The position numbers and the translations under genes were made by a program. Positions 16,330 through 25,427 of a DNA stretch of 64,000 bases are shown one piece after another (position 1 is the stretch's first letter; each line of letters starts with the position of its first letter). This DNA is from Maritimibacter sp. (GTDB lineage Bacteria > Pseudomonadota > Alphaproteobacteria > Rhodobacterales > Rhodobacteraceae): NCBI GenBank assembly GCA_002695005.1, contig NZNT01000025.1, positions 124,001-188,000 of the forward strand, written 5' to 3'. The notes under the pieces are model-generated. The model was not told the DNA's origin. It saw nothing but the letters and a program-made list of their open reading frames with translations, and searched no databases.

Positions 16330-17817
16330 TTACCACCATTTCTCCGGCTTGGAAACAAAACCGGCCGCGCCTTCGAGGGCATAGGCGACATTCAGCAAGT
16401 CGCCCTCTTCCCACGGACGCCCGATCAGTTGGAGCCCGAGCGGGAGGCCCTGCTTGTCCAGCCCGGCAGGCACTGAAATGCCCGGAAGGCCCGCGAGGTT
16501 CACGGTCACGGTGAAGACATCGTTGAGATACATCTGCACCGGATCGGCTTCGGCCATCTCGCCCAGCCCGAAAGCCGCAGAGGGCGTCGCGGGGGTGAGG
16601 ATCGCGTCCACGCCTTGATCGAAGGCCTCGTCGAAGTCGCGCTTGATGAGGGCGCGCACCTTGCGGGCACGGTTGTAATAGGCGTCGTAGAAGCCCGCCG
16701 ACAGGACGTAGGTGCCCACCATCACACGGCGCTGCACCTCGTGGCCGAAGCCCTCGGCGCGGGTCTTTTCGTACATGTCCACGATGCCTTCACCGGCGGC
16801 GAGCTTGGCACGGTGGCCGTAGCGCACCCCGTCGTAACGGGCGAGGTTGGACGAGGCTTCGGCGGGCGCGATCACATAATACGCCGGCAAAGCGTATTTC
16901 GTGTGGGGCAGCGAGATATCGACGATCTTCGCGCCTACGTCCTTGAGCATCGCTGTGCCTTCGGCCCAGAGCTTCTCGATCTCGTCCGGCATCCCGTCCA
17001 TCCGGTATTCCTTGGGAATCCCGATGACCTTGCCCTTGATGTCGCCCGTGAGCATCGCTTCGAAGTTCGGCACCGGAATGTCGGCCGAGGTCGAATCCTT
17101 CGGGTCGTGCGAACACATGGCTTCCAGCATGATCGCCGCGTCACGCACGTTCTTGGTCATCGGTCCCGCCTGATCGAGCGACGACGCGAAGGCGATGATG
17201 CCCCAGCGCGAGCAGCGCCCATAGGTCGGCTTGATCCCCGTGATGCCGGTGAAGGCGGCAGGCTGGCGGATTGAGCCGCCGGTGTCCGTGCCGGTGGCCG
17301 CGAGGCACAGATCGGCGGCCACGGCGGAGGCCGAGCCACCGGAGGAGCCGCCCGGTGTGAGTTGGCGGTCGTCGACCTTCCACGGGTTCACGGCGTCGCC
17401 GTAAACCGAGGTCTCGTTCGACGAGCCCATCGCGAATTCGTCCATGTTGAGCTTGCCCAGCATGACCGCACCCGCATCGGCGAGGTTCTGGCTGACGGTC
17501 GACTCGTATTCCGGCTTGAAGTTTTCGAGGATGCCCGAGGCCGCCTGACTGTCCACGCCCTTGGTGCAGAAGAGGTCCTTGATCCCCACCGGGATACCGC
17601 ACAGTGACGGGGCTTCTTCGCCGCCCTTCAGGCGCTCATCGGCCGATTTCGCACGCTCCAGCGCAATTTCGGGTGTCTTGTGGACAAAGGCGTTCAGAGC
17701 GCCGGCCGCGTCGATTGCGCTGATGCAGGCCTCGGTCAGTTCCACGCTCGTTACGTCGCCCTTCTTCAGCGCGTCGCGCGCTTCGGCGATGGTCAGCTTG
17801 TTCAGACCGGACATCAT
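16330..17817 (-). CDS. gatA: Asp-tRNA(Asn)/Glu-tRNA(Gln) amidotransferase subunit A
   Basis: A 495-residue amidase-signature enzyme that releases ammonia from glutamine for transamidation of mischarged tRNAs. The Ser-cisSer-Lys triad is visible: Lys80 in [10 protein letters not shown], Ser158 in [11 protein letters not shown], and Ser182 in [12 protein letters not shown]. GatA-specific [14 protein letters not shown] is present. The start (ATGATG at 17817) overlaps the gatC stop by 4 bases. GatB is not in this window, so the operon is the split gatCA form. Confidence 0.96.
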   Translation of the reverse strand: MMSGLNKLTIAEARDALKKGDVTSVELTEACISAIDAAGALNAFVHKTPEIALERAKSADERLKGGEEAPSLCGIPVGIKDLFCTKGVDSQAASGILENFKPEYESTVSQNLADAGAVMLGKLNMDEFAMGSSNETSVYGDAVNPWKVDDRQLTPGGSSGGSASAVAADLCLAATGTDTGGSIRQPAAFTGITGIKPTYGRCSRWGIIAFASSLDQAGPMTKNVRDAAIMLEAMCSHDPKDSTSADIPVPNFEAMLTGDIKGKVIGIPKEYRMDGMPDEIEKLWAEGTAMLKDVGAKIVDISLPHTKYALPAYYVIAPAEASSNLARYDGVRYGHRAKLAAGEGIVDMYEKTRAEGFGHEVQRRVMVGTYVLSAGFYDAYYNRARKVRALIKRDFDEAFDQGVDAILTPATPSAAFGLGEMAEADPVQMYLNDVFTVTVNLAGLPGISVPAGLDKQGLPLGLQLIGRPWEEGDLLNVAYALEGAAGFVSKPEKWW

Positions 17818-18101
17818 TCCACCACCTTCGGCACGGCAAAAAAGCCCTCGCGGGCATCGGGGGCGTTCTTGAGGATCTTGTCGGCCTGATCGCCCTCGGT
17901 CACCACGTCCTCGCGGCGTTTCAGGCGCTGGGGCGTCACCGAGGTCATCGGTTCGATCCCGTCCACGTTCACCTCGTTCAACTGTTCGATGAAGCCGAGG
18001 ATGGTGTTGAATTCGTCCGCCAGCGCGGGAAGCGCGTCATCCTCGACCCGGATGCGGGCGAGATGCGCCACCTTGCGCGCGGTGTCCTTGTCGATCGACA
18101 T
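17814..18101 (-). CDS. gatC: amidotransferase subunit C
   Basis: A 95-residue GatC that wraps and stabilises the GatA-GatB complex. Conserved features: [19 protein letters not shown] at the N-terminus, [18 protein letters not shown], then [12 protein letters not shown] and [19 protein letters not shown]. The ATG at 18101 follows GGAGG at 5 bases; the frame extends further upstream but begins here in the family. It is first in the gatC-gatA operon. Confidence 0.95.
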   Translation of the reverse strand: MSIDKDTARKVAHLARIRVEDDALPALADEFNTILGFIEQLNEVNVDGIEPMTSVTPQRLKRREDVVTEGDQADKILKNAPDAREGFFAVPKVVE

Positions 18102-18129
18102 ATCTGCCTCCGTAAACGTCCGTGGCGGT

Positions 18130-18783
18130 TTAGCCCCGAGCGGCCTTACCTGCAAGCATGTGACGGATGTAGAAACTGGCGAACCAGCCGAGCAGGAAGG
18201 CGTTCAGAAGGTGCCACAGGAAATGGGTGCCAATGGGAACCTGTCCGCAGACTCGTTCGTCGAGGCTGCGGAAGGTGATCGACAGCGCGAGAAGCGCGAA
18301 GCCCGTCCAGAAATCCCACGCGAGCTGGCCCGAGGCCATGAGCGCGAAGAGGCCGATCCAGAGAAGTACGGGGATGTACCCGGTCGAGCCCCTGAGCCAC
18401 GGGGCCAAATCCCCGATCGGATAGGCGAGCGCCATGAAGGGAAAAAACGCCAGCGTGATGACAGCCGCCATCGGAAGCGACTGTTTGAACAGGTCGTAAG
18501 TCGCCGCGAAGGTGAACAGGAGCACGAAGATCAGGATCGGCGCCGTGTCCATCGCCCCCGCCCAACGGGTCGCGAAGGTGTGAAACAGGAATGACCCGAT
18601 GCCGATGGCGAAAAGCACGATGGCCATCGCCTCGGCCAGTGGCAGGTTCTTTCCCTGCGATTTTCGCCAGACGATGAAGCCAGAGATCAGAAAGGCGATG
18701 TTGGTGAGCGCGTTGATCGGCTCGGCCCAGAAGCCGAACCCCACCCTCTCGCAATAGGCGTCGATCTGCGCGGTCCAGTCCAT
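18130..18783 (-). CDS. ceramidase-domain membrane protein
   Basis: A 217-residue protein with about seven hydrophobic helices. The alkaline-ceramidase (CREST) marks are seen: AEPINALTNIAFLISGF, SFLFHTFATRWAGAMDTAPI (conserved Ser, His and Asp) and GTHFLWHLLNAFLLG (the His-x3-His of the metal site). Bacterial members may hydrolyse lipid amides, but substrates are not established. ATG 18783 is preferred over 18789 because GGGAG is 8 bases from it. Divergent from the MBL-fold hydrolase gene, 52 bases apart. Confidence 0.87.
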   Translation of the reverse strand: MDWTAQIDAYCERVGFGFWAEPINALTNIAFLISGFIVWRKSQGKNLPLAEAMAIVLFAIGIGSFLFHTFATRWAGAMDTAPILIFVLLFTFAATYDLFKQSLPMAAVITLAFFPFMALAYPIGDLAPWLRGSTGYIPVLLWIGLFALMASGQLAWDFWTGFALLALSITFRSLDERVCGQVPIGTHFLWHLLNAFLLGWFASFYIRHMLAGKAARG

Positions 18784-18835
18784 CGACATCACTCCCGGTT
18801 TTGTTACGCTCCCTGCAACAACAGGAGGTATCCCC

Positions 18836-19528
18836 ATGAAGATCATCTGGCACGGACACGCAAGCTTCCGCATCGAAATCGAGGACCAAGTCCTCTTGAT
18901 CGACCCGTGGCTCGAAGGCAATCCCATGCTGCCCGAGGACCAATGGGCGGCGGCGACCGAGGGCGTGACCCATGTGCTCATCACCCACGGCCATTTCGAC
19001 CACGCCAATTCGGCGGTCGGCATCTGCAAGGACAAGGGCATTCCCTGCGTCGGCATATTCGACCTGATGGGGTTCTGGGAACAGAAGCATGGGCTCGAGA
19101 CCGTGGGTTTCAACAAGGGCGGCACGGTGAAACTGGGCAATGTCGCGGTCACGATGGTGAACGCCACCCATTCGTCCTCCGAGGCAACAGCGGACGGCCC
19201 GCGCTACATGGGCAACGAATCGGGCTACATGATCTCTGGCGAAGGTCACACGATCTATGTGAGCGGGGACACCGACATCATGGCGGACATGGCGTGGATG
19301 GGCGAGATTCACAAACCGGACATTGGCATCCTGTGCGCCGGGGGCCATTTCACGATGGACATGGCGCGTGCCTCCTACGCTGCGAAGAAGTATTTCGACT
19401 TCAAGACGGTGATCCCGTGCCACTACCGCACCTTTCCTCTGCTGGAGCAGTCGGCCGCGGTGATGAAAGCGGAACTGAAGGGTGTCGAGGTGATCGAACC
19501 GGAGGTGATGCAGGCCATCGATATCTGA
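18836..19528 (+). CDS. metal-dependent hydrolase, MBL fold (UPF0173)
   Basis: A 230-residue metallo-beta-lactamase-fold protein. The zinc-binding THGHFDH lies at residues 50-56; the N-terminus MKIIWHGHASFRIEIED and the segments TIYVSGDTDIMADM and KTVIPCHYRTFPLLEQ match the UPF0173 hydrolase family. The ATG follows AGGAGG at good spacing. Cytoplasmic; substrate unknown. Confidence 0.92.
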   Translation: MKIIWHGHASFRIEIEDQVLLIDPWLEGNPMLPEDQWAAATEGVTHVLITHGHFDHANSAVGICKDKGIPCVGIFDLMGFWEQKHGLETVGFNKGGTVKLGNVAVTMVNATHSSSEATADGPRYMGNESGYMISGEGHTIYVSGDTDIMADMAWMGEIHKPDIGILCAGGHFTMDMARASYAAKKYFDFKTVIPCHYRTFPLLEQSAAVMKAELKGVEVIEPEVMQAIDI

Positions 19529-19616
19529 GGTTTCGCGGCAGCTTGCTGCCACGACCAGCTGGGGGAGGCCAGCCTCCCCCAGACCCCCTCCGGGATATTT
19601 TGGACCGGAAAGAAGC
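19529..19616. repeat. GC-rich hairpin element between hydrolase and tadA
   Basis: Contains a perfect 11-bp inverted repeat CTGGGGGAGGC / GCCTCCCCCAG (19559-19569 and 19572-19582) followed by CCCCCTCCGGGATATTTTGG. The latter half resembles a short element seen in many roseobacter intergenic regions (from memory, not searched). It lies between convergent genes and may act as a terminator, although the hairpin has no T-run directly after it. Confidence 0.5.
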
Positions 19617-20069
19617 CTAGCGTTTTTTGCTGAAAAAGGATTTCAGGAGCGCCTCAGCCTCGGCGGCGGCGATGCCGTCGTAGATCTCGGGCACATGATG
19701 GCATTGTGGGTGGCTGAAAACCCGCGCACCGTGAGCCGTGCCGCCGGACTTGGGGTCCGACGCGCCGTAGTAGAGGCGGCGGATTCGCGCGAAGGAGATG
19801 ACGGCGGCGCACATCGGACACGGCTCCAGCGTGACGTAGAGGTCGTAATCCGGCAGGCGCTCGGTCTGAAGCGCGGCGCAGGCGGCACGGATCGCCAGTG
19901 TTTCGGCGTGGGCCGTCGGATCGCTGAGTTCACGCGTCCGGTTGCCGGCACGCGCGACGATACGGCCCTCCGGGCCCACAAGCACGGCACCCACCGGCAC
20001 CTCCCCGCGCGCGGCGGCGGCGCGTGCCTCGTCAAGCGCGGCATCCATATATGAGCGAAACCCGGTCAC
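19617..20069 (-). CDS. tadA: tRNA adenosine(34) deaminase / nucleoside deaminase
   Basis: A 150-residue zinc deaminase that converts wobble A34 of tRNA-Arg(ACG) to inosine. Motifs: DPTAHAETLAIRAA (HAE, zinc His and catalytic Glu) and LEPCPMCAAVISFARI (PCxxC zinc cysteines), with GEVPVGAVLV upstream as in TadA. The start is uncertain: GTG at 20069 restores the usual TGFRSYMDAALDEA N-terminus and has AAGGGG upstream, while ATG at 20048 lacks a ribosome-binding site. It is divergent from the pseudouridine synthase gene; the two starts are 62 bases apart. Confidence 0.9.
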   Translation of the reverse strand: MTGFRSYMDAALDEARAAAARGEVPVGAVLVGPEGRIVARAGNRTRELSDPTAHAETLAIRAACAALQTERLPDYDLYVTLEPCPMCAAVISFARIRRLYYGASDPKSGGTAHGARVFSHPQCHHVPEIYDGIAAAEAEALLKSFFSKKR

Positions 20070-20131
20070 GCCCCTTCTTCGCCCGCCCCGCGCCGCTGGA
20101 CAAGGGAACACGCGCGCCCTATCGGGGGAGC

Positions 20132-20932
20132 ATGACGGACAAGACCCCCCCCGGCGACCGGATCGCCAAGGTGCTTTCGCGGGCTGGCGTTGCCTCGCGC
20201 CGGGAAGCCGAGCGCATGATCGAGGCGGGGCGGGTCGCCGTGAACGGCAGGGTGATCGACAGCCCTGCGCTGAACGTCACAGCCCGCGACAGGATCACGG
20301 TGGACGAAAAAGAGGTCAGCGAACCCGAGGCCCCGCGCCTTTGGCTTTATCACAAGCCCACCGGCCTCGTGACCACCGAGCGGGACGAAAAGGGCCGCGA
20401 CACGGTGTTCGAAAAACTTCCAGAGGACATGCCCCGGGTGATGAGTGTCGGACGTCTCGACATAAACTCCGAGGGGCTGCTGCTCCTGACCAATGACGGC
20501 GGCATCAAGCGCAAGCTGGAGTTGCCGTCTACCGGTTGGGTGCGCAAATACCGCGTCCGCGTAAACGGCAAGCCGGAAGAGGCCGTTCTCGAAAAGCTGC
20601 GCAAAGGGATTACGGTCGACGGCGAGCGGTTTCAGGGGATGGCGGTCACGCTCGACCGGCAGCAGGGCGCGAACGCCTGGCTCACCATCGGCCTGCGCGA
20701 GGGCAAGAACCGCGAAATCCGGCGCGCGATGGAGGCTGTCGACCTGACGGTGAACCGGCTTATCCGTATCTCCTACGGCCCGTTCCGCCTGGGCGAGCTG
20801 AAGGCGGGCGCGGTCGAAGAGGTCAAGGGTCGTGTTCTTCGCGAACAACTCGGGCTCGAGGCGCCCAAGGATCCGACCGGCACGGCAAAAAAGACTCCCG
20901 TGCGCCGCCGCAAGCCACCCCGCAAACGCTGA
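20132..20932 (+). CDS. pseudouridine synthase, RsuA/RluB family
   Basis: A 266-residue enzyme converting a uridine to pseudouridine in rRNA. N-terminal S4 RNA-binding domain (RIAKVLSRAGVASRREAERM, residues about 10-55), then the catalytic domain with VGRLDINSEGLLLLTNDG containing the catalytic Asp in GRLD, and NREIRRAMEAVDLTVNRLIR. Closest to RluB (23S rRNA U2605) in layout. The tail ends in a basic KKTPVRRRKPPRKR stretch. The ATG at 20132 follows GGGGGAG directly, a rather short spacing. Confidence 0.92.
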   Translation: MTDKTPPGDRIAKVLSRAGVASRREAERMIEAGRVAVNGRVIDSPALNVTARDRITVDEKEVSEPEAPRLWLYHKPTGLVTTERDEKGRDTVFEKLPEDMPRVMSVGRLDINSEGLLLLTNDGGIKRKLELPSTGWVRKYRVRVNGKPEEAVLEKLRKGITVDGERFQGMAVTLDRQQGANAWLTIGLREGKNREIRRAMEAVDLTVNRLIRISYGPFRLGELKAGAVEEVKGRVLREQLGLEAPKDPTGTAKKTPVRRRKPPRKR

Positions 20933-21163
20933 CCCCTTCTCTGCTTTTCAAATACTTCGGGGGTGCGAGGACTCGCCCGGCATATCGCGGCGACCTGCCA
21001 AAGGCAGGGCGGCGCAAATCCTGCGCGGGCGCCGGCTCGCACCTTTTGGACGGGCCGGTACATCGGCAAGGTTCCCCGACTTTTCGGGAATCAACTGGCC
21101 CGCGCGGGTCATCGCCCCTATATCTGTGAGAAGTTGTGGGAATGTCCGGCCGAGGGGGTCGTT
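20933..21163. other. intergenic region upstream of the XpaC-TelA cluster
   Basis: A 231-base stretch that holds the second copy of the dispersed repeat (about 20985-21055) and presumably the promoter of the downstream cluster. I cannot point to a convincing -35/-10 pair. Open frames crossing it are not supported. Confidence 0.55.
21007..21033. repeat. dispersed intergenic repeat, copy 2
   Basis: Identical over 27 bases to 14385-14411; flanks are similar but diverged (for example GCTCGCACCTTTTGG here against GCCCGCTCATTCTGG there). See the other copy. Confidence 0.8.
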
Positions 21164-21247
21164 TTGTCCGGTTCCGGTTTGCAGAAGCTGTCCTATGTGC
21201 TTCTCCTCGCGCTCATCTTGTATGTCGCGATCACGGGGGGTGGCTGA
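21164..21247 (+). CDS. 27-residue hydrophobic peptide coupled to xpaC
   Basis: TTG at 21164 to TGA at 21245-21247, preceded by GAGGGGG with about 5 bases of spacing. The peptide contains QKLSYVLLLALILYVAITGG, a single strongly hydrophobic helix. The stop shares bases with the next gene's ATG in a TGATG junction, the usual arrangement for translational coupling. The frame is open much further upstream, so the TTG start is inferred from the ribosome-binding site. It could be a small membrane subunit of the cluster or a coupling leader. Confidence 0.5.
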   Translation: MSGSGLQKLSYVLLLALILYVAITGGG

Positions 21248-22131
21248 TGGCCCAGCGTTACGGCGGGAAATTCAGCCCGGACGGGTCCGGTGAACAAACG
21301 CCGCCACCCGCGAAGAACCCGTTCGATGGCCAGACCCGATCGCGGGCCGGAGGGCGGGTGAACCTGCTGTTCCTGATGCCCCTGCCGCTGGCGGTCTCCG
21401 CTTTTTTCCTGGAGCCCGCTGGCCTTGCGATGCGGCTTGTGGCCTTCGGTCTCCTGATCCTCGCTGCCTGGCTTACGCGGGAAGGCGTCCTGGCGCATGA
21501 GGCCTATGATGCACGCAAGATCGCGCGCCGGCCGGGTGCCCCGCGCAAGATCCTCGGCTCGCTGACCACCGGGCTCGGCCTCGCGCTGGCGGGGTTCGTG
21601 GGCGGCGGCGTGATGAATGCCGTGATCTTCGGGGTTCTGGGCGCTGCGCTTCATTTCATGGCCTTCGGGCCCGATCCTTTGAAGAACAAGGGAATGGAAG
21701 GCGTGGACGAGTACCAGACCGATCGGGTCGCCCGCGCCGTGGGCGAGGCGGAGAAGCTGCTCACCGCGATGAAAGAAGCTATCGTACGCGCCCGTGACCG
21801 TGAGTTGGAGCGGCGGGTGGACAGCTTTCAGGCCACGGCCCGCGCCATGTTCCGCACGATCGAAGACGATCCGCGCGACCTTACGCAGGCGCGTAAGTAC
21901 CTCACCGTCTATTTGATGGGCGCGCGTGATGCGACGATCAAATTCGCGGATATCTACAGCCAGTCGCGCAGCGCCGAGGCACGGACGGATTACGTCCAGC
22001 TCCTCGACGATCTTGAGCGGAATTTCAACGCGCGGACACAAAAGATGCTTACCGACGACCACGCTGACCTGAACATCGAAATCGAGGTTCTGCGGGAACG
22101 ATTGGCCCGTGAGGGCGTGGTAAGTCACTAG
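21247..22131 (+). CDS. XpaC-like membrane protein (5-bromo-4-chloroindolyl phosphate hydrolysis family)
   Basis: A 294-residue protein. Residues about 38-140 hold two to four hydrophobic segments (VNLLFLMPLPLAVSAFFL, LVAFGLLILAAWL, and two near 105-140). The C-terminal half (about 155-290) is a long charged helical region (AVGEAEKLLTAMKEAI, TQARKYLTVYLMGARDATIK, LLDDLERNFNARTQKML), as in the XpaC family. XpaC is known mainly as the partner of TelA in many bacteria; despite the name it has no demonstrated phosphatase site. It is followed 15 bases later by telA. An in-frame upstream ATG at 21142 is less likely than 21247. Confidence 0.85.
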   Translation: MAQRYGGKFSPDGSGEQTPPPAKNPFDGQTRSRAGGRVNLLFLMPLPLAVSAFFLEPAGLAMRLVAFGLLILAAWLTREGVLAHEAYDARKIARRPGAPRKILGSLTTGLGLALAGFVGGGVMNAVIFGVLGAALHFMAFGPDPLKNKGMEGVDEYQTDRVARAVGEAEKLLTAMKEAIVRARDRELERRVDSFQATARAMFRTIEDDPRDLTQARKYLTVYLMGARDATIKFADIYSQSRSAEARTDYVQLLDDLERNFNARTQKMLTDDHADLNIEIEVLRERLAREGVVSH

Positions 22132-22146
22132 GACAGGGACAAGGTT

Positions 22147-23337
22147 ATGGACGACAAGACATTCAAGAAAGCAGGCACTGAGACGCGGGACGTGGAAGAG
22201 GTGACGGCGGTCGTCCTGCGCGAGCCGTCGAGCGCGCTGGTGCCGTTCGAATCCGCAGATGCGCCGCAAAAGGCCGAGATCACCAAGCGGATGGGCGAGA
22301 TCGACATGGGCAACAGCCAGTCGATCATCGAGTTCGGATCGGGCGCGCAGGCGGAGCTTCAGACGATCAGCCAGGAAATGCTGTCAGGCGTGCGCAACAA
22401 GGACGCAGGCCCTGCGGGAGATTCCCTGCGCGATATCGTCACGACGATCCGGGGCTTTTCCGTCTCCGAACTGGACATGCGCCGCAAGCGCACGTTCTGG
22501 GAGCGCATCATCGGCAAGGCAGCCCCGGCAGCCAAGTTCGCGGCACGATATGAAACGGTGCAGGACCAGATCGACCGGATCACCGACAACCTGCTCAAGC
22601 ACGAGCACGTCCTGCTCAAGGACATCAAGTCGCTCGACAAGCTCTATGAGAAGACGCTGGAATTCTACGACGAACTGGCGCTCTACATCGCCGCCGGCGA
22701 GGCCAAGATCAAGGAACTGGACGAGACCGTGATCCCGGCCAAGGAAAAGGAAGTCGACGCCGCCCCCGAAGAACAGGGCGTGCTCAAGGCACAGGAATTG
22801 CGTGACCTCCGGGCTGCGCGCGACGACCTCGAACGCCGGGTCCACGACCTCAAGCTTACCCGGCAGGTGACGATGCAGTCGCTCCCTTCGATCCGGCTGG
22901 TGCAGGAGAACGACAAGAGCCTTGTGACCAAGATCAACTCGACGCTCGTGAACACGGTGCCGCTGTGGGAAACACAGCTGGCGCAGGCCGTGACGATCCA
23001 GCGGTCGGCCGAGGCTGCTGCGGCCGTGAAAGAGGCCAACGACCTCACAAACGAGCTGCTCACCTCCAACGCGAAGAACCTGCGCGAGGCCAACAAGGTC
23101 ATCCGGCAGGAGATGGAGCGGGGCGTGTTCGACATCGAGGCGATCAAGACGGCCAACGCCGACCTTATCGCGACCATCGAGGAAAGCCTCCAGATCGCCG
23201 ACGAGGGCAAGGCCAAGCGCGCTGCCGCCGAGGAAGAACTGGTCAAGATGGAAGGCGAGCTCAAGGACACGCTCGCCTCGGCCAAGGCCCGTGGCACGTC
23301 TTCGGGACACAACATGGGCGAAGCGGTTCCCAATTGA
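22147..23337 (+). CDS. TelA-family toxic anion resistance protein
   Basis: A 396-residue mostly helical protein matching the TelA family: GDSLRDIVTTIRGFSVSELD, RRKRTFWERIIGKAAPAAKF, then a long coiled-coil region (about 110-390) with KINSTLVNTVPLWETQLAQA, the best-conserved family segment. TelA is linked to tellurite and cell-envelope stress resistance, probably as a cytoplasmic scaffold at the membrane; its biochemical action is not established. It is 15 bases after xpaC and overlaps the next gene by 4 bases. Confidence 0.9.
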   Translation: MDDKTFKKAGTETRDVEEVTAVVLREPSSALVPFESADAPQKAEITKRMGEIDMGNSQSIIEFGSGAQAELQTISQEMLSGVRNKDAGPAGDSLRDIVTTIRGFSVSELDMRRKRTFWERIIGKAAPAAKFAARYETVQDQIDRITDNLLKHEHVLLKDIKSLDKLYEKTLEFYDELALYIAAGEAKIKELDETVIPAKEKEVDAAPEEQGVLKAQELRDLRAARDDLERRVHDLKLTRQVTMQSLPSIRLVQENDKSLVTKINSTLVNTVPLWETQLAQAVTIQRSAEAAAAVKEANDLTNELLTSNAKNLREANKVIRQEMERGVFDIEAIKTANADLIATIEESLQIADEGKAKRAAAEEELVKMEGELKDTLASAKARGTSSGHNMGEAVPN

Positions 23338-24278
23338 CTTTGAAAACGTCCCTCCTCCCCGCCGCGCTGGTCGTGGCGGGGCTTTTGTCCGGCTGCGATG
23401 TGCCGGGAAGCGGCGCAGTGGCGACCGCGCCCTCCCCTTTGCCGCGCCCGGAGTCGCAGGGCGTGCCCGAGGCGGACGGGTTGTCGCCCGAGCTTGTTTC
23501 CTACTACGGACGCCTGCAACGCGGGCTTCTGGCGCAGGGGCTGTTGCGCACCGACGGGGGCGGGCCGGATGCGCCCTTCACCGCGCGCGACCTGACCCGC
23601 AACTTCCTGCGCATCGCGTTCTATGAGGAATATGCAGACCAGGGCGGCACGCTGGTGGCGCGTGAAAGCGCGTCCAAGCTGCACCGCTGGGACAAGCCCG
23701 TGCGCCTGACGCTCGAATTCGGTCCGTCGGTCAGCCCGACCAAGCGCACCCGCGATTCGAACGAGCTTGCCGGATTCGCAAGGCGTCTGGCCCGTGTGAC
23801 CGGCCATCCCGTCTCGGTGTCGCGGGGCGGGAATTTCCACGTTTTCATCCTGTCCGAGAGCGAGCGGCGCGCGCTGGAGCCGCGTTTGCGGCAACTGATG
23901 CCCAACATCTCGCGCACCGCGCTGAACACCGTCATCAACCTGCCGCAGTCGACCTATTGCCTCGCCTTCGCGACGGACCCGGAGCAGGACGGCACCTACA
24001 ATCAGGCCGTCGCGATCATCCGGGCCGAGCACCCTGACCTGCTGCGAGCCTCATGCATTCAGGAGGAAGTGGCCCAGGGGCTTGGGCTGTCCAACGACTA
24101 CCCGCTCGCCCGTCCGTCGATTTTCAACGACGACGAGGAATTCGGGTTGCTTACCACGCATGACGAATATCTTCTCAAGATGCTCTACGATCCGCGCCTG
24201 CGCCCCGGCATGACCGAAGGCGAAGCCCGGCCCATCGTGGAACGGATCGCCGCCGACTTGATGGGCGGCACTTCATAG
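23334..24278 (+). CDS. DUF2927 lipoprotein
   Basis: A 314-residue exported lipoprotein with a signal peptide ending in the lipobox LLSGC (Cys21). The mature part has FTARDLTRNFLRIAFYEEYA and later NLPQSTYCLAFATDPE, SCIQEEVAQGLGLSNDYP and FNDDEEFGLLTTHDEYLLKM, the layout of DUF2927 proteins; the EEVAQGLG segment is reminiscent of a degenerate HExxH metallopeptidase helix. The start is inferred as TTG at 23334, overlapping the telA stop as TTGA (4 bases); TTG at 23340 would also leave an intact signal peptide. No ATG is available before the signal sequence. Outer- or inner-membrane anchored; function unknown. Confidence 0.8.
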   Translation: MTLKTSLLPAALVVAGLLSGCDVPGSGAVATAPSPLPRPESQGVPEADGLSPELVSYYGRLQRGLLAQGLLRTDGGGPDAPFTARDLTRNFLRIAFYEEYADQGGTLVARESASKLHRWDKPVRLTLEFGPSVSPTKRTRDSNELAGFARRLARVTGHPVSVSRGGNFHVFILSESERRALEPRLRQLMPNISRTALNTVINLPQSTYCLAFATDPEQDGTYNQAVAIIRAEHPDLLRASCIQEEVAQGLGLSNDYPLARPSIFNDDEEFGLLTTHDEYLLKMLYDPRLRPGMTEGEARPIVERIAADLMGGTS

Positions 24279-24288
24279 GGGGACAACT

Positions 24289-25407
24289 ATGGGTATTTTC
24301 GATTTCCTGACGGGCGAATTCATCGACGTCATTCACTGGGTCGACGACACGCGCGACACGATGGTCTGGCGGTTCGAGCGCGAGGGCCACGAGATCAAGT
24401 ACGGGGCGAAGCTCACCGTGCGCGAGGGGCAGTCGGCGGTTTTCGTGCATGAGGGGCAGTTGGCGGACGTGTTCACGCCGGGGCTTTACATGCTCGAAAC
24501 CAACAACATGCCGATCATGACGACGCTTCAGCACTGGGACCACGGGTTCAAGTCGCCGTTCAAGTCCGAGATCTACTTCGTCAACACGACCCGGTTCACC
24601 GACCTCAAGTGGGGCACGAAGAACCCGATCATGTGTCGCGACCCGGAGTTCGGCCCTGTGCGTATCCGCGCTTTCGGCACCTACGCCGTGCGCGTGACCG
24701 ACCCGGCCAAGTTCCTGCTGGAGATCGTCGGCACCGACGGCGAGTTCACGATGGACGAGGTCAGCTTCCAGATCCGCAACATCATCGTGCAGTCCTTCAG
24801 CCGCGTGATCGCCGGTGCGGGCATTCCCGTGCTCGACATGGCCGCGAACACGATGGAGCTGGGCGAGATGGTCGCCAAGGAGATCACCAAGATCGTCGCG
24901 GATTACGGCCTCGCGATCCCCGAGTTCTACATCGAGAACATCTCGCTCCCGCCCGCCGTGGAGGAGGCATTGGACAAACGCACGTCGCGCGGGCTTGCCG
25001 GCAACCTCGACGAGCACATGAAATGGTCCGCCGCGGAAGCGCTGCAAAAAGGCGGCGCTGCATCCGAAGGGATGGGCGCGGGCATGGGCATGGGTCTTGG
25101 AATGGCGATGGCGCAGGGCGCGCAGTCGATGCAGGGCCCGTGGGGCGCTGCCCCGGCACAGGCGGCCGCACAGGCCGCGCCCCCGCCGCCGCCTCCAGCC
25201 GAGAAGGTCTGGCACATCGCCACGAACGGCGAAACGCAGGGGCCGTTCAGCCGCGCCACGATGGGACAGAAGGCCGGGACCGGGCAGATCACGCGCGAAA
25301 CGATGGTCTGGACCGCCGGTCAGGATGGCTGGATGAAGGCCGAGGACGTCGCGGACCTCGCCACGTTGTTCACGGTGATGCCACCTCCGCCCCCGCCGGG
25401 CGTCTGA
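24289..25407 (+). CDS. SPFH-domain (virion-core-like) protein with GYF_2 domain
   Basis: A 372-residue cytoplasmic protein. Residues about 15-250 form an SPFH/Band-7-like domain of the YdjI type (MVWRFEREGHEIKYGAKLTV, SAVFVHEGQLADVFTPGLY, IRAFGTYAVRVTDPAKFL). A Gly/Met/Ala-rich linker (about 262-290) and a run of six prolines lead to a GYF_2 domain at about 305-362 (VWHIATNGETQGPFSRATMG and the ending DGWMKAEDVADLATLF), a fold that binds proline-rich peptides. The tail ends again in polyproline, a possible ligand for its own or a partner GYF domain. It follows the DUF2927 gene by 10 bases. In Bacillus the YdjI relative works with PspA in envelope stress. Confidence 0.86.
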   Translation: MGIFDFLTGEFIDVIHWVDDTRDTMVWRFEREGHEIKYGAKLTVREGQSAVFVHEGQLADVFTPGLYMLETNNMPIMTTLQHWDHGFKSPFKSEIYFVNTTRFTDLKWGTKNPIMCRDPEFGPVRIRAFGTYAVRVTDPAKFLLEIVGTDGEFTMDEVSFQIRNIIVQSFSRVIAGAGIPVLDMAANTMELGEMVAKEITKIVADYGLAIPEFYIENISLPPAVEEALDKRTSRGLAGNLDEHMKWSAAEALQKGGAASEGMGAGMGMGLGMAMAQGAQSMQGPWGAAPAQAAAQAAPPPPPPAEKVWHIATNGETQGPFSRATMGQKAGTGQITRETMVWTAGQDGWMKAEDVADLATLFTVMPPPPPPGV

Positions 25408-25427
25408 GACGCGCGCAAGCCCCCGTG

